From: an uncultured Pseudomonadota bacterium
GTDB taxonomy: Bacteria; Pseudomonadota; Alphaproteobacteria; Rs-D84
Direction: 5' to 3'
Assembly (NCBI GenBank): GCA_902762295.1
Contig: CACWNX010000001.1
Coordinates: forward strand, 400,702-464,701
DNA length: 64,000 nucleotides
The notes under the pieces were generated by a model, which saw nothing but the letters and a program-made list of their open reading frames with translations, had not been told where the DNA came from and made no database searches. Shown one piece after another: positions 45,103 to 54,028 of this stretch (positions are counted from its first letter, which is position 1; every line of letters starts with the position of its first letter). Position numbers and translations under genes: made by a program.

Positions 45103-47589
45103 CTAATCTACTGCGGGACTATTGTTAGATTGAATGCCGGCGGCATTAGGCATTTCTTCTGGACATAAACGCAAAGAATTTGAAGAATTGCTATCCAGAC
45201 AACATAATCCGCTTGATGATGGGGCAAAACCTGTCTGACACTGACATTGTCCACCAAATATATCACCTGCTAGCCCTGAAATATAACCGGAATTTGATGG
45301 GCATGTACGACATTTGCCTTTATAGAAATAACGATTGCCAGTGCACGCACAGCGCCCACCCCAGAATAATTTATCACTAGCATCTGCACTTGTTGCATCG
45401 CGTGCATTATTAATATCGCTACATGGCGCACCGTCCGAACAAACACCGGTTGATGTATATATGCCACCATTCGCACATGCCGGCAGGCACGCACCATTGA
45501 ATGTGACGAATCCATCCTGGCATCTGCATAATTTATTAACCCAACCGCCAGGTGTATTATTGCTGCTGATACTTGTAGAGCCAGGGTATACATAACTTGA
45601 ATTATCTGGGCAGAGCAGGGACTGGTAGAATATTTCTGATATGTTTTCAATACATTGGGTCTGGTCGTCATCGGGACAGCCGGTTGATGTCTGGTCCGCC
45701 GAAAACACCGCATACCCACAGGTCAGCGCAACATTACGACATGCGCCCCGCATAATATTATAAACACTGGACGCGGATGCGGTTGCCGCCCATGATGTGA
45801 CCTGGGAAACCTGTTGGTTATAGCATGATGCGATATCGTTCAAACATGTTGACGCATAATCTGACACAATTTTGTACTGTGCCGATTTAATATTTACCAT
45901 CGCGCGTTGGATATAGTTGCGAACAACATCATTGTATGGTTGATATTTTCCATTATCATAGGTATATGCGCGACATTTATCCAGAACCGGACGACACAGA
46001 CCACCGTCGGTTGCCTTGTTGCCGGTACCGATTTTGTTTAACAAATATTTTACAACGCATTTACCATCGTTTGCATCGGTCGCACAGTTATCGTTGTTAA
46101 TTGGTGTGCTATTTGCGCCCGACAGAAACGATTGTGTCACATTAGCATTATTATATTCCGACATGAATTTTTGAATGTAATTTATATTCTGCCCCAATAC
46201 AACATTGCCGTTTTCATCAATAAATTGCTTGGTCGGGTCAAGGCACTTTGCATAGTCTTCGCCGCACACCATTTCATCGGTCATACAATTTTCCAATGCG
46301 CCAATGCAACCACGTGCATCATATGTGTTCTGATTTTGCAGAACCGCCAAACGCGCCTTTTGCAACATGCGTGTCGCACTGCGTACATTGGACACCAATG
46401 TTTCGTTCATCTTGTTCAAACCTTGTTCGTATGCAATACAATCTTTATCAATTGCCAAATCATAATTACCGGTAATTTGTTGTGCGGTTGCGCCGACATC
46501 TTTGCATTGTGTAATAACCGCTGCGCAACGCTTTTTTGCGGCATTATATAATTCTTTGCCGCGCAAACTGGAAAAACCATTATTTCCATCGGTTAAGAAA
46601 TCCAAACTGAATAAATCAGACATATCATCCGATGAAAAATCTAAATCAATATCTAATAAACCATATGAATCAGATATGTATGACGCAGATGATGTTGTGG
46701 TTGGGTCTTTTATCATCTTGGCAATTTCATCCAACATAAGGCGGCTTTCGGTTGTGTCAACGGCACCGGACAGTGCCTCTTCGGCCTCGGTCGCGGACAT
46801 GATTGCCGATATTTCATCTGCCGATAATCCGACATAGCGAATATTTTGTGCAACCTCGTTTAATTGCGCGTTTGCGTCTTTGACGGCCTGTTCCACTTTT
46901 GCATATTTGGCCAGATTGGACGAACAAGAACACCGTTTTTGGTTTGCATCTATGACGGAACAAAACTGGTCCATACAATCGTTATACTGTTCTTGACAGG
47001 ATTTGTTTAATGCCGCGGTTTGTTCAAGTTTTTCTTTGGCCTCGGCAATGGCGGCGGCATCAAGTTTTGTTTCGCCCCGCGGTTTTACCGTTGCTATACG
47101 CGATTGCATATTACGAATTTCGTTTTTTAAATTAGAACCAGTTTGAGTTCCACGGTCATCAATAACCGCACGACCACCAACCTCGGCAGTTGATGGACGC
47201 AGTGTCAACCCCAAACGCCGTACCGCCGGATTTGCATTTATACTGGCGGCATCGGTGCGCACCGAACGACCAACCGTATGAACGGCGGCATCTAATTTTG
47301 CCCGCGTATCACCCGAAACTGATGAACGCGATATGACATTCAAACCATCAAGCGAACGAGTGATACTGCGCGATAAAGCGGGCATATCGGACGTATCATC
47401 AATCACAATACGATTTGCTGAAACACGCGAAGTTTTAGAACCAGAATCCGTAATCACAACCCGACCAGTCGCGACATTCTTTTGCGTAGTCGCCGCATCA
47501 GACGATGGAATAACACGCGACACACCGCCCGCCGCAAACGACGGCAGTGCATAAATCACAGCCAATAAACCGAGTGTAAACCCTTTCAT
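45103..47589 (-). CDS. large exported Cys-rich protein with C-x6-C motifs and EGF-like tail
   Basis: An 828-aa protein with a signal peptide (about 1-19) and a Ser/Arg/Thr-rich low-complexity region (20-165). Then come CQEQYNDC-MDQFC with a CSCS pair and a coiled-coil helix, and six C-x6-C motifs in all (also CAAVITQC, CIGALENC, CRPVLDKC, CLNDIASC, CRNVALTC). A VCGEDYAKC motif matches the 1111-aa protein. The last 150 residues hold about four EGF-like Cys loops of the GxCxxCxxGF kind. The order C-x6-C, QxRC.C, coiled coil is shared with the 667-aa protein at 48450-50453. No known family. Probably surface-exposed or periplasmic and disulfide-rich. Confidence 0.82.
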   Translation of the reverse strand: MKGFTLGLLAVIYALPSFAAGGVSRVIPSSDAATTQKNVATGRVVITDSGSKTSRVSANRIVIDDTSDMPALSRSITRSLDGLNVISRSSVSGDTRAKLDAAVHTVGRSVRTDAASINANPAVRRLGLTLRPSTAEVGGRAVIDDRGTQTGSNLKNEIRNMQSRIATVKPRGETKLDAAAIAEAKEKLEQTAALNKSCQEQYNDCMDQFCSVIDANQKRCSCSSNLAKYAKVEQAVKDANAQLNEVAQNIRYVGLSADEISAIMSATEAEEALSGAVDTTESRLMLDEIAKMIKDPTTTSSASYISDSYGLLDIDLDFSSDDMSDLFSLDFLTDGNNGFSSLRGKELYNAAKKRCAAVITQCKDVGATAQQITGNYDLAIDKDCIAYEQGLNKMNETLVSNVRSATRMLQKARLAVLQNQNTYDARGCIGALENCMTDEMVCGEDYAKCLDPTKQFIDENGNVVLGQNINYIQKFMSEYNNANVTQSFLSGANSTPINNDNCATDANDGKCVVKYLLNKIGTGNKATDGGLCRPVLDKCRAYTYDNGKYQPYNDVVRNYIQRAMVNIKSAQYKIVSDYASTCLNDIASCYNQQVSQVTSWAATASASSVYNIMRGACRNVALTCGYAVFSADQTSTGCPDDDQTQCIENISEIFYQSLLCPDNSSYVYPGSTSISSNNTPGGWVNKLCRCQDGFVTFNGACLPACANGGIYTSTGVCSDGAPCSDINNARDATSADASDKLFWGGRCACTGNRYFYKGKCRTCPSNSGYISGLAGDIFGGQCQCQTGFAPSSSGLCCLDSNSSNSLRLCPEEMPNAAGIQSNNSPAVD

Positions 47590-47644
47590 TTCTGAACATA
47601 ATTATATCACAAAAACAACAGTTATAAAAGTCAAAAAGAATATA

Positions 47645-47667
47645 AAAAAACCGCCAAACGGCGGTTT
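47645..47667 (-). terminator. terminator of rplU-rpmA
   Basis: On the minus strand AAACCGCC-GTTT-GGCGGTTT continues into a T run, 3 bases past the rpmA stop. Confidence 0.85.
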
Positions 47668-47669
47668 AA

Positions 47670-47936
47670 TTATTTTGCATCAACATCGGGAATAACCGAA
47701 ACCGTTTTACGGTCACGGAATCCGCGTTTAAATGCAACGGTACCCGAAACCTTGGCAAACAGGGTATGATCTTTGCCCATACCAACATTTTCGCCTGGAT
47801 GCACCGCGGTGCCGCGTTGACGAATAATGATGTTGCCCGGAATCACACGTGCGCCACCAGATTTTTTGATACCTAATCTGCGCCCGGCTGAATCGCGTCC
47901 GTTTGTAGTACTGCCGCCACCTTTCTTATGTGCCAT
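47670..47936 (-). CDS. rpmA: 50S ribosomal protein L27
   Basis: An 88-aa ribosomal protein with the standard N terminus [16 protein letters not shown], whose tail reaches the peptidyl transferase centre, and the conserved [10 protein letters not shown] and GKDHTLFA motifs. There is no N-terminal extension of the cleaved Firmicutes type. It follows rplU by 28 bases in the usual operon. Confidence 0.98.
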   Translation of the reverse strand: MAHKKGGGSTTNGRDSAGRRLGIKKSGGARVIPGNIIIRQRGTAVHPGENVGMGKDHTLFAKVSGTVAFKRGFRDRKTVSVIPDVDAK

Positions 47937-47964
47937 AATTAAACTCCTTTAATTACCCGTGGGA

Positions 47965-48264
47965 TTAGCCCAGAATTTCTTTTATTTTCAACACGGTTAT
48001 AAACTGACGATGACCGCGTGTGCGACGATAGTTTTGACGACGTTTTTTCTTGAACACCAAAACCTTGTTATCGCGTTTTTGCTCAACAACGGTTGCGACA
48101 ATTTTTGCCCCGTCAATGGTTGGTGTACCGACGCGGTCCCCAATCATCAAGACATGGTCAAATGTGACATCGCCGTCCGCATTCAGTTTTTCAACCTTGA
48201 TAACATCGCCGGTTTTAACACGATATTGTTTGCCACCGGTTTGAAAGATTGCAAAGTCACTCAT
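47965..48264 (-). CDS. rplU: 50S ribosomal protein L21
   Basis: A 99-aa ribosomal protein: [17 protein letters not shown] at the N terminus and [15 protein letters not shown] at the C terminus are the L21 hallmarks. It heads the rplU-rpmA operon, with ribosome site AAAAGGAATT before the ATG and a good promoter at 48317-48344. obgE, which often follows rpmA, is not here. Confidence 0.98.
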   Translation of the reverse strand: MSDFAIFQTGGKQYRVKTGDVIKVEKLNADGDVTFDHVLMIGDRVGTPTIDGAKIVATVVEQKRDNKVLVFKKKRRQNYRRTRGHRQFITVLKIKEILG

Positions 48265-48316
48265 ATTTAATTCCTTTTATGGTTATTTTTTAACTTTTGT
48301 TCAAAAGTTTATGCAA

Positions 48317-48344
48317 ATGATATCGTTTTTGTATCAAAAGTCAA
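48317..48344 (-). promoter_or_regulatory. rplU promoter
   Basis: On the minus strand TTGACT (48344-48339), a 16-base spacer and TATCAT (48322-48317), about 53 bases before the rplU start. Confidence 0.65.
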
Positions 48345-48408
48345 GGCTTTTGCATAATTTTTTATACAAAATAAAAACAAGCATTAAATTCTGTTATTAT
48401 AACAAACA

Positions 48409-48437
48409 AAAAAACGGGGCGAATGCCCCGATTTTTT
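48409..48437 (-). terminator. terminator of the 667-aa Cys-rich gene
   Basis: CGGGGC-GAAT-GCCCCG stem with A/T runs on both sides; on the minus strand it follows the stop at 48450. Confidence 0.8.
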
Positions 48438-48449
48438 GATAAATTATCA

Positions 48450-50453
48450 TTATTTTGTCCATGTTCTGATACATCCATCACCCGGGCACCCCAGGGCATC
48501 GCGTAAGCATTGTTCACGGAACGCCGCAGAATTACCCGTCGTTTGATTACCCGCCGGTGTTGCGACGGTATCTGATGCCTTGGTTAAAATTTCATTTAAT
48601 GTCACAACATTGCGACATGTGTTCTTGTTATAATCCGATGCATTCCATTCGCACGATGCATTATCGGCCACATCAATGATTGCACGGAACTGCGCAACCG
48701 ATGGATTGCAAATCATATCTTGATAGCAATGCGGAACATTCGCAATTTGCGCGCAGTATGTTTTGATACGTGCGTTCGACCAATTTGGATTCGCGTTTGC
48801 CTGGGTTTCATAGCAATCGCTAAGTTCGCTGAGACATTCATTAAAGTTTGTGCCGGCGGCAATTGCCTTGGACAAAACCTCACTGCGTTCATTGTTATAA
48901 AATTCTAAACGTTTCTGTTGTAATGCCTGTTGTGCGGCAACCTTTTGGTATGCAATCTTTTGTGCGGTTGCTTTTAATTGTTCGCCATACAAATCACAGT
49001 CTGCATTCGCGTCCAGCAAATATTTCTGCATCACACTACGACGAGCATCTGCAACCGGACCGCGCAGACTGGCATATGGGTCACCCGATGTGTTGGTATA
49101 ACCAAAGCACGATGCAGATGCGTTTGCGCCGGCGGTGCTGCGTTCGTTTAATGTGACATCGCCCGATGCAGATATAACGACCTTGCTGTTATAATTATAG
49201 GGGCACGATGATGTCGCGCCATTTGCACAACCACCGGACGGCGGTGTGCCACAGGCCTCGTATATTCCGTTAAAGCATGAATCCAGGACACGCGCGCAAA
49301 CATTATTATGTGCATAGCGGAATAAATCATACCCCCATGTTTCCGCCAATGTGTCTTTGGTAACATTTTCAGATAATGAAACCGCCGAACCGGTTATACC
49401 ATTCACAACATTTGTTAATGTTGAAATCGCACTGAATACAGAATCACTGTCGTTGTTTAGTATTGTGTCGGTATTTTTTCGCACATTTTCCGCCCATGAT
49501 GACAATGATGCCAGAATGTCTGAACCGGCCCCATCAAGGTTATCTACATTAAACCCATAAACACTTTCATTTGTGCAATAACGTGGCGCACTGCTGTATG
49601 AACATTCACCACTGGCAAACAAACCATGTTCCGCACACCAATCACCAAAGTTGCTGTCGCTTGTGCCATTTTGACTGGCATCGCGCCACGACACACAGTT
49701 CATAACCTTTTCCGCATCGGTCAATTGAAATGCGGCACTGACTTCTTTACCCTTGTTGGCAATTAATAATGCCAATTGACCCGAAATTTTTATAAGTTCT
49801 TCGTTTGCCGATTGCAACGCATTTTCGGCCTCGGCAAAAGATTTTACACGACCCGCACATGCACAGCGTCGTTGCGCTTCGTTACGTGCCGTGCAAATTT
49901 CATCCATACATGTGTAATATGATTCCAGGCAGTTGCTGTATGCATCCGCCGAAATCAAACCGGTTGTTGAATCAATAATGTTTGAATAATTCCCGGTATA
50001 TAATTTGCCTGATAGATAGGAGTAGTATGATGTGTTAATTGTTGTTCCCTTGACCCCACGAATTGCTTCGCCGGTATGTGAAATTCGTGCAGAATCTGTT
50101 GTTGCAGTACGCGCACGAACATTACGTGTGTTATTTGCCGTTGCGCGGTTTGCGGTGCGTGCAACAACATTACGTGCGGTATTTGTCTGGGACGTGTTGC
50201 TGCGTGCAACGACATTACGTGAAGACGCATTTGCACGATTTGCCGATGTTAATCGCGCATTTGCACGCGGATTTGTAATTGGTGCCGCACGTACCGGTGT
50301 GTCAACCGGAATTGCCTGGAATACTGGGGCGACCGGGTCAGCGAACACCGCACGCATAGACAAAAATGTTGAACAAACCAAAAATGCCGCCATCAACAAA
50401 AATACTGTGCCGACCGCATTTTTACAAAAATTTCCAAATGAACGATTTTTCAT
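48450..50453 (-). CDS. large exported Cys-rich protein with C-x6-C motifs
   Basis: A 667-aa protein starting at ATG 50453 (ribosome site AGGAGAG; a frame extending further upstream lacks one). A long N-terminal signal or anchor (about 1-38) is followed by an Ala/Arg/Asn/Thr-rich region with repeated RNVVAR and RNVRAR units (about 60-120). CLESYYTC-MDEIC with a CACA pair and a coiled coil match the 828-aa protein. Two more C-x6-C motifs (CARVLDSC, CLSELSDC) and several other Cys pairs follow. Paired, even-numbered Cys suggest an oxidised fold outside the cytoplasm. No known family; same family as 2239-5574 and 45103-47589. Confidence 0.8.
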   Translation of the reverse strand: MKNRSFGNFCKNAVGTVFLLMAAFLVCSTFLSMRAVFADPVAPVFQAIPVDTPVRAAPITNPRANARLTSANRANASSRNVVARSNTSQTNTARNVVARTANRATANNTRNVRARTATTDSARISHTGEAIRGVKGTTINTSYYSYLSGKLYTGNYSNIIDSTTGLISADAYSNCLESYYTCMDEICTARNEAQRRCACAGRVKSFAEAENALQSANEELIKISGQLALLIANKGKEVSAAFQLTDAEKVMNCVSWRDASQNGTSDSNFGDWCAEHGLFASGECSYSSAPRYCTNESVYGFNVDNLDGAGSDILASLSSWAENVRKNTDTILNNDSDSVFSAISTLTNVVNGITGSAVSLSENVTKDTLAETWGYDLFRYAHNNVCARVLDSCFNGIYEACGTPPSGGCANGATSSCPYNYNSKVVISASGDVTLNERSTAGANASASCFGYTNTSGDPYASLRGPVADARRSVMQKYLLDANADCDLYGEQLKATAQKIAYQKVAAQQALQQKRLEFYNNERSEVLSKAIAAGTNFNECLSELSDCYETQANANPNWSNARIKTYCAQIANVPHCYQDMICNPSVAQFRAIIDVADNASCEWNASDYNKNTCRNVVTLNEILTKASDTVATPAGNQTTGNSAAFREQCLRDALGCPGDGCIRTWTK

Positions 50454-50583
50454 AAATACTCTCCTGCATATTTTGAAAACCACGAAAACAGCCACTTTCA
50501 TGATGAAGCCAACAATGAACTGCACCATGATTCAGTTTATTATAACATTTTCGTCAATGGCGTGTAAACAAGAAAATCACATT

Positions 50584-50621
50584 AAAAAACATTTGCCACG
50601 AATAAAAACATCGTGGCAAAT
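50584..50621 (-). terminator. terminator of the GLG1-repeat gene
   Basis: On the minus strand TTTGCCACGA ... TCGTGGCAAA is followed by TGTTTTTTAAT. Confidence 0.75.
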
Positions 50622-50643
50622 AGTATTTTTGCATCTATAAAAA

Positions 50644-51105
50644 TTATTTTGCCAGTTCTTTACCGGTTGCTTCTAATTCTTTGCCGGTTTGTTTTGCGGT
50701 TGCTTTGATTTCCGCCGCTGCGTTTTTTAATTCTTGCTTTTGTGCCTTTATTTCGGCCTTTTGTTGTTCTTTTTCCGCCTTGATTTCGGCAGCACTTTCT
50801 TTTATGGCATCGGCCTTAGCATTTGCATCGGCAACAATTTCATCACCATGTTCAACAACATACTTTTTTACGAATTTTGCGCATTTTTTTGACAGCGATG
50901 TGACATTTTCAGACAAGCATCCCATCATAGTTTGTGACCCCAACAACATATCTGGACAAACCGCAGTGATTTCTTCGGTATTACAGGCCTCTTCAATTGT
51001 TTTTGGTTCAGATGATTTACCAAAACCTAATTTCTGCCACCAACCGGCATTCGCCGCCGTTGTTGTGACCGCTAACAATAAACCAAGTGTAAAGATTTTT
51101 TTCAT
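50644..51105 (-). CDS. exported protein with GLG1-type Cys repeat and coiled coil
   Basis: A 153-aa protein with a signal peptide (1-20), then one Cys-rich GLG1-like unit (about 40-80) with the order C...C...MMGCLSENVTSLSKKC, as in the Cys-rich GLG1 repeat of eukaryotic Golgi protein 1 and a number of bacterial exported proteins. The C-terminal half (about 90-153) is a charged Lys/Glu/Ala coiled coil. It lies beside the 667-aa Cys-rich gene on the same strand but has its own terminator. Possibly periplasmic. Role unknown. Confidence 0.7.
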   Translation of the reverse strand: MKKIFTLGLLLAVTTTAANAGWWQKLGFGKSSEPKTIEEACNTEEITAVCPDMLLGSQTMMGCLSENVTSLSKKCAKFVKKYVVEHGDEIVADANAKADAIKESAAEIKAEKEQQKAEIKAQKQELKNAAAEIKATAKQTGKELEATGKELAK

Positions 51106-51176
51106 TTTTCTTCCTTTTTGTTAAATATTCAACATGTATATGTTAGAAAAAAATTCCGTTATTCGTCAATATGTTA

Positions 51177-51204
51177 TTGCGAAAAATTTTTGTACAAATA
51201 TAAT
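51177..51204 (+). promoter_or_regulatory. promoter giving a leaderless PagL-like transcript
   Basis: TTGCGA at 51177-51182, a 16-base spacer and TATAAT at 51199-51204. The expected start of transcription, about 51211, coincides with the ATG at 51212, and no ribosome site is present. Confidence 0.6.
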
Positions 51205-51211
51205 ATGAAAT

Positions 51212-51769
51212 ATGAAAAAGATTTATGCCGCGTTTTTACCAATACTTTTATCTATTCCCGCAATGGCCGAACAAAATGTTATGTTTGGCAAAGACACAAA
51301 AAATTCTGTGTCAATGTATTTATCAAACGGTACAGGGGCGGGTTCGTTATTGAAGTTGGTTAATCCGTTTGACTGGGATATTGTGCCGATGAATATGATT
51401 ATGGCTGGATACAGTCAACCAATGAAAATCTTGCGATTGCCGGCGCGTGTAAATGTGAATGTAATTCAGAATATTGCATACAATTCGGCGCGCGGGTTAT
51501 CATTCTTTGGTGTTGGAATTTCATGGGATATTGCATTTGTGAATTGGCATGGGTTTTATATTGGGGCGGGAATTGGACCGTACTATCGCGATAACCACGA
51601 CCGTTGGGTGTCAAGCCGTCTGGTATTTGGTGAACGGTTTTTTATTGGTAAAAATATTACCGATAATTTGCGCACAGAATTATTCACAATACATTTTTCA
51701 AACGGCGATTTAACAGATACAAATCTTGGGTTTAACTTTGCCGGCATCGCCATGAATTACAGTTTTTAA
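51212..51769 (+). CDS. PagL-like outer-membrane protein (lipid A 3-O-deacylase family)
   Basis: A 185-aa protein with a signal peptide (about 1-19) and a beta-barrel of alternating strands that ends in NYSF. The C-terminal motif IHFSNGDLTDTNLGFNF corresponds to the HxSN site of the PagL/acyloxyacyl hydrolase family, with His161 and Ser163. The third triad residue, Glu in Pseudomonas PagL 14 residues after the His, is Asn175 here, so deacylase activity is uncertain. If active it would remove the 3-O-acyl chain of lipid A. No ribosome site precedes the ATG; the promoter suggests a leaderless message. Confidence 0.7.
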   Translation: MKKIYAAFLPILLSIPAMAEQNVMFGKDTKNSVSMYLSNGTGAGSLLKLVNPFDWDIVPMNMIMAGYSQPMKILRLPARVNVNVIQNIAYNSARGLSFFGVGISWDIAFVNWHGFYIGAGIGPYYRDNHDRWVSSRLVFGERFFIGKNITDNLRTELFTIHFSNGDLTDTNLGFNFAGIAMNYSF

Positions 51770-51927
51770 GATATCTAGCGCACTAATCGCCATGAAAGAA
51801 AACTGATTTTTTCCTTTTAACATTACAATTTAAAAAAAATTTTTATACCAAGCCAGTTTAATAGCCATTTTTCACTTGCGCGCGATTCGTATTTTGTTCT
51901 AAGATGGTACCAAGGAAGGAAGATAAC

Positions 51928-53205
51928 ATGAAACAAAAATTGGTTTCTGGATTGGGAATTTTGTTGGTTTTACCGGCATTTGCCGGCGCGCGTTTGCCGG
52001 CGGTTAATATGTCGGCGGGTGCGGTTTCGGCGCGTTCACAATATGGCATACCGGTGCAAAATACACCGGTGGTTCAAAAAAAATCTGAACCGGTTGTATC
52101 GGGTGCATCAACGACACGCACGGCACAAAAACGTGTAGTCGCGCGCAGCGCAGCCAACACAACGGCACAGAAGAAATCTGCGCAAAAAATTGCATCTGCT
52201 GATTATTTGAAACCAAATCGTCCAAGTTCGGATTTGTGGGCAAAGAATGACACGCCATTGCGTATGCCGCGCGCCGATGAATTTTCGGTCGTTGCATCAA
52301 ATGTGACATTGCCCGAAGAGAAAATTTCTGCGCCAAAAATCGCACAGAATGATGCGCGCGAATTATCAACCAAGGTATCGTCACTGGATGAACAGATTGC
52401 GCGTTTGATGGATATGCAACGTCGTGCCGAAGAATCTGCGCGCAGTGCCGCACGAACAACATCACGACCGGAACCCGCCGTATTCACTGCGCCAATCGAA
52501 ACGGCAAAGGTGCGTGAACCAATATCGCACGAATCAAATGACGACATAAAAATATCGCGCATTGTTGTTCCGCGTGAAGATACAGACGATGTCATTGTTC
52601 GTAATACTCGCACCGGTCGTTCAACACAAATTCAAGATGTTCGTGAAGATATGACCAAAATGTCACCGGCAGAATTGCGTCGCGCATTTCGTAAAACATT
52701 TTTATCAGAAAATAAACATCTGTCTACATACCCAATAGACGACCGTTTTGATGTGGCAAGTGATTTGACAACATCAATAGAAGGTTTTACATCTGCACGC
52801 GATTTGTCCGAAGATTATGAACACATTCGTCCGCTGGAAATCAAAATTACTTTCCGCAATTCTGATTCGGCATTGTCGCGCGATAACTATAATTTATTAT
52901 CGGAATATGCGGGAATTGTTGTCGCAAACCCAAAGCGCGCAATTCAGGTTGCAATTCCGGTTTCGTCAACCGAAACATCGGATGCACGCAAATTGGCGGC
53001 ACGTCGTTTGGCAATTGTTGAACAGGTCTTGCGCGATACCGGTGTTGCCGAACAACGAATTGTGCCGGTGTTATCTGAACGCAACGACGAAGGTTTTGTC
53101 CTGCGCATAATTTCAAACGAACAATATGAAACTTTGACTCGTCAAACGCGCAATAAATATGGGCGGACCGTTGATTCAAAGACATACAAAAATATGACGT
53201 GGTAA
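51928..53205 (+). CDS. OmpA-like exported protein
   Basis: A 425-aa protein; ATG 51928 is chosen because AAGGAAGGAAG precedes it, and a signal peptide (about 1-20) starts there. A long low-complexity region (about 25-230) contains a KRVVARSAANTTAQKK stretch much like the RNVVAR repeats of the 667-aa protein, and a coiled coil near 135-170. The last 120 residues follow the OmpA/MotB peptidoglycan-binding fold: ITFRNSDSALSRDNYNLL, then DARKLAARRLAIVEQVL. The conserved Asp/Arg ligands are partly present. It probably anchors the envelope to peptidoglycan. Confidence 0.72.
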   Translation: MKQKLVSGLGILLVLPAFAGARLPAVNMSAGAVSARSQYGIPVQNTPVVQKKSEPVVSGASTTRTAQKRVVARSAANTTAQKKSAQKIASADYLKPNRPSSDLWAKNDTPLRMPRADEFSVVASNVTLPEEKISAPKIAQNDARELSTKVSSLDEQIARLMDMQRRAEESARSAARTTSRPEPAVFTAPIETAKVREPISHESNDDIKISRIVVPREDTDDVIVRNTRTGRSTQIQDVREDMTKMSPAELRRAFRKTFLSENKHLSTYPIDDRFDVASDLTTSIEGFTSARDLSEDYEHIRPLEIKITFRNSDSALSRDNYNLLSEYAGIVVANPKRAIQVAIPVSSTETSDARKLAARRLAIVEQVLRDTGVAEQRIVPVLSERNDEGFVLRIISNEQYETLTRQTRNKYGRTVDSKTYKNMTW

Positions 53206-53212
53206 TTGGTCT

Positions 53213-53956
53213 GTGTTAAAATTTGCAAATTATATAAAGATACTTTTTAATAAATTTATTGAATTTTTATTTCCACCGGTCTGTCCGGTATGTTCGGCAT
53301 CGGTGGAAACACATGGCGAGTTATGCGGTGATTGCTGGTCGTGTTTTGATTGGTTTGATGGGCCACATTGTGCGTGCTGTGGTTATCCGTTTCCCGATGA
53401 CTATGAACCGAATCCTGAATCACTCTGTCCGGTGTGCGCCGCAGGTAAAAACGAATTGGATTATATTCGTGCCGCATGCAGATATGATGATATGTCGCGT
53501 TCGGTGATGTTGCCGTTCAAGCATGGTGGTCGTATAAAATTTGCGCGATTTATGTCGCACGCGATGATTTGGGCATTGCGTGATGTTGATATTGCGCCCG
53601 ATTTAGTTATGCCGGTACCATTGGCAAATCGGCGTTTGTTTCATCGTGGCTATAACCAGGCAACATTACTTGCCCGCGAAATCGCGCGTGTGTATAATGC
53701 GCCAATTGACTTTGACAGCGTTCATCGCAAATATCGGCCAAACATGGGGCATAAAACAAACGCGCAAAGGCGTGAACATATTCGTGGGGTGTTCAGTGTC
53801 ATAAATCGTGATGCAGTGCGTGGCAAAAAGATTTTACTGGTTGATGATGTTATGACATCAGGTGCAACATTTGATGAACTGGCACGCGTGCTGCGTCGCG
53901 CCGGTGCCGATGCGGTCTATGGTGTTGTATTCTGCCGCGTTGTGCGGGTAGATTAA
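53213..53956 (+). CDS. comF: ComF family phosphoribosyltransferase-like protein
   Basis: A 247-aa protein with GTG start 7 bases after the preceding stop. The N-terminal part has Cys pairs of a double zinc ribbon (CPVC, CGDC, CACC, CPVC). The C-terminal PRTase domain has NRRLFHRGYNQATLLA and the PRPP-binding loop KILLVDDVMTSGATFDE. ComF is needed for DNA uptake in naturally competent bacteria; in alphaproteobacteria the same family is widespread and its role less certain. A TfoX-domain gene is also in the window. Confidence 0.93.
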   Translation: MLKFANYIKILFNKFIEFLFPPVCPVCSASVETHGELCGDCWSCFDWFDGPHCACCGYPFPDDYEPNPESLCPVCAAGKNELDYIRAACRYDDMSRSVMLPFKHGGRIKFARFMSHAMIWALRDVDIAPDLVMPVPLANRRLFHRGYNQATLLAREIARVYNAPIDFDSVHRKYRPNMGHKTNAQRREHIRGVFSVINRDAVRGKKILLVDDVMTSGATFDELARVLRRAGADAVYGVVFCRVVRVD

Positions 53957-53972
53957 AATATTATATGCGTGC

Positions 53973-54000
53973 TTGAATTTCATTTTTGTTTTGGTATTAT
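53973..54000 (+). promoter_or_regulatory. promoter of the valS unit
   Basis: TTGAAT at 53973-53978, a 16-base spacer and TATTAT at 53995-54000 preceded by TGG (extended -10), 29 bases before the valS ATG. Confidence 0.6.
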
Positions 54001-54028
54001 TTTGTGAAAATAACCAAGGGATAAACCG

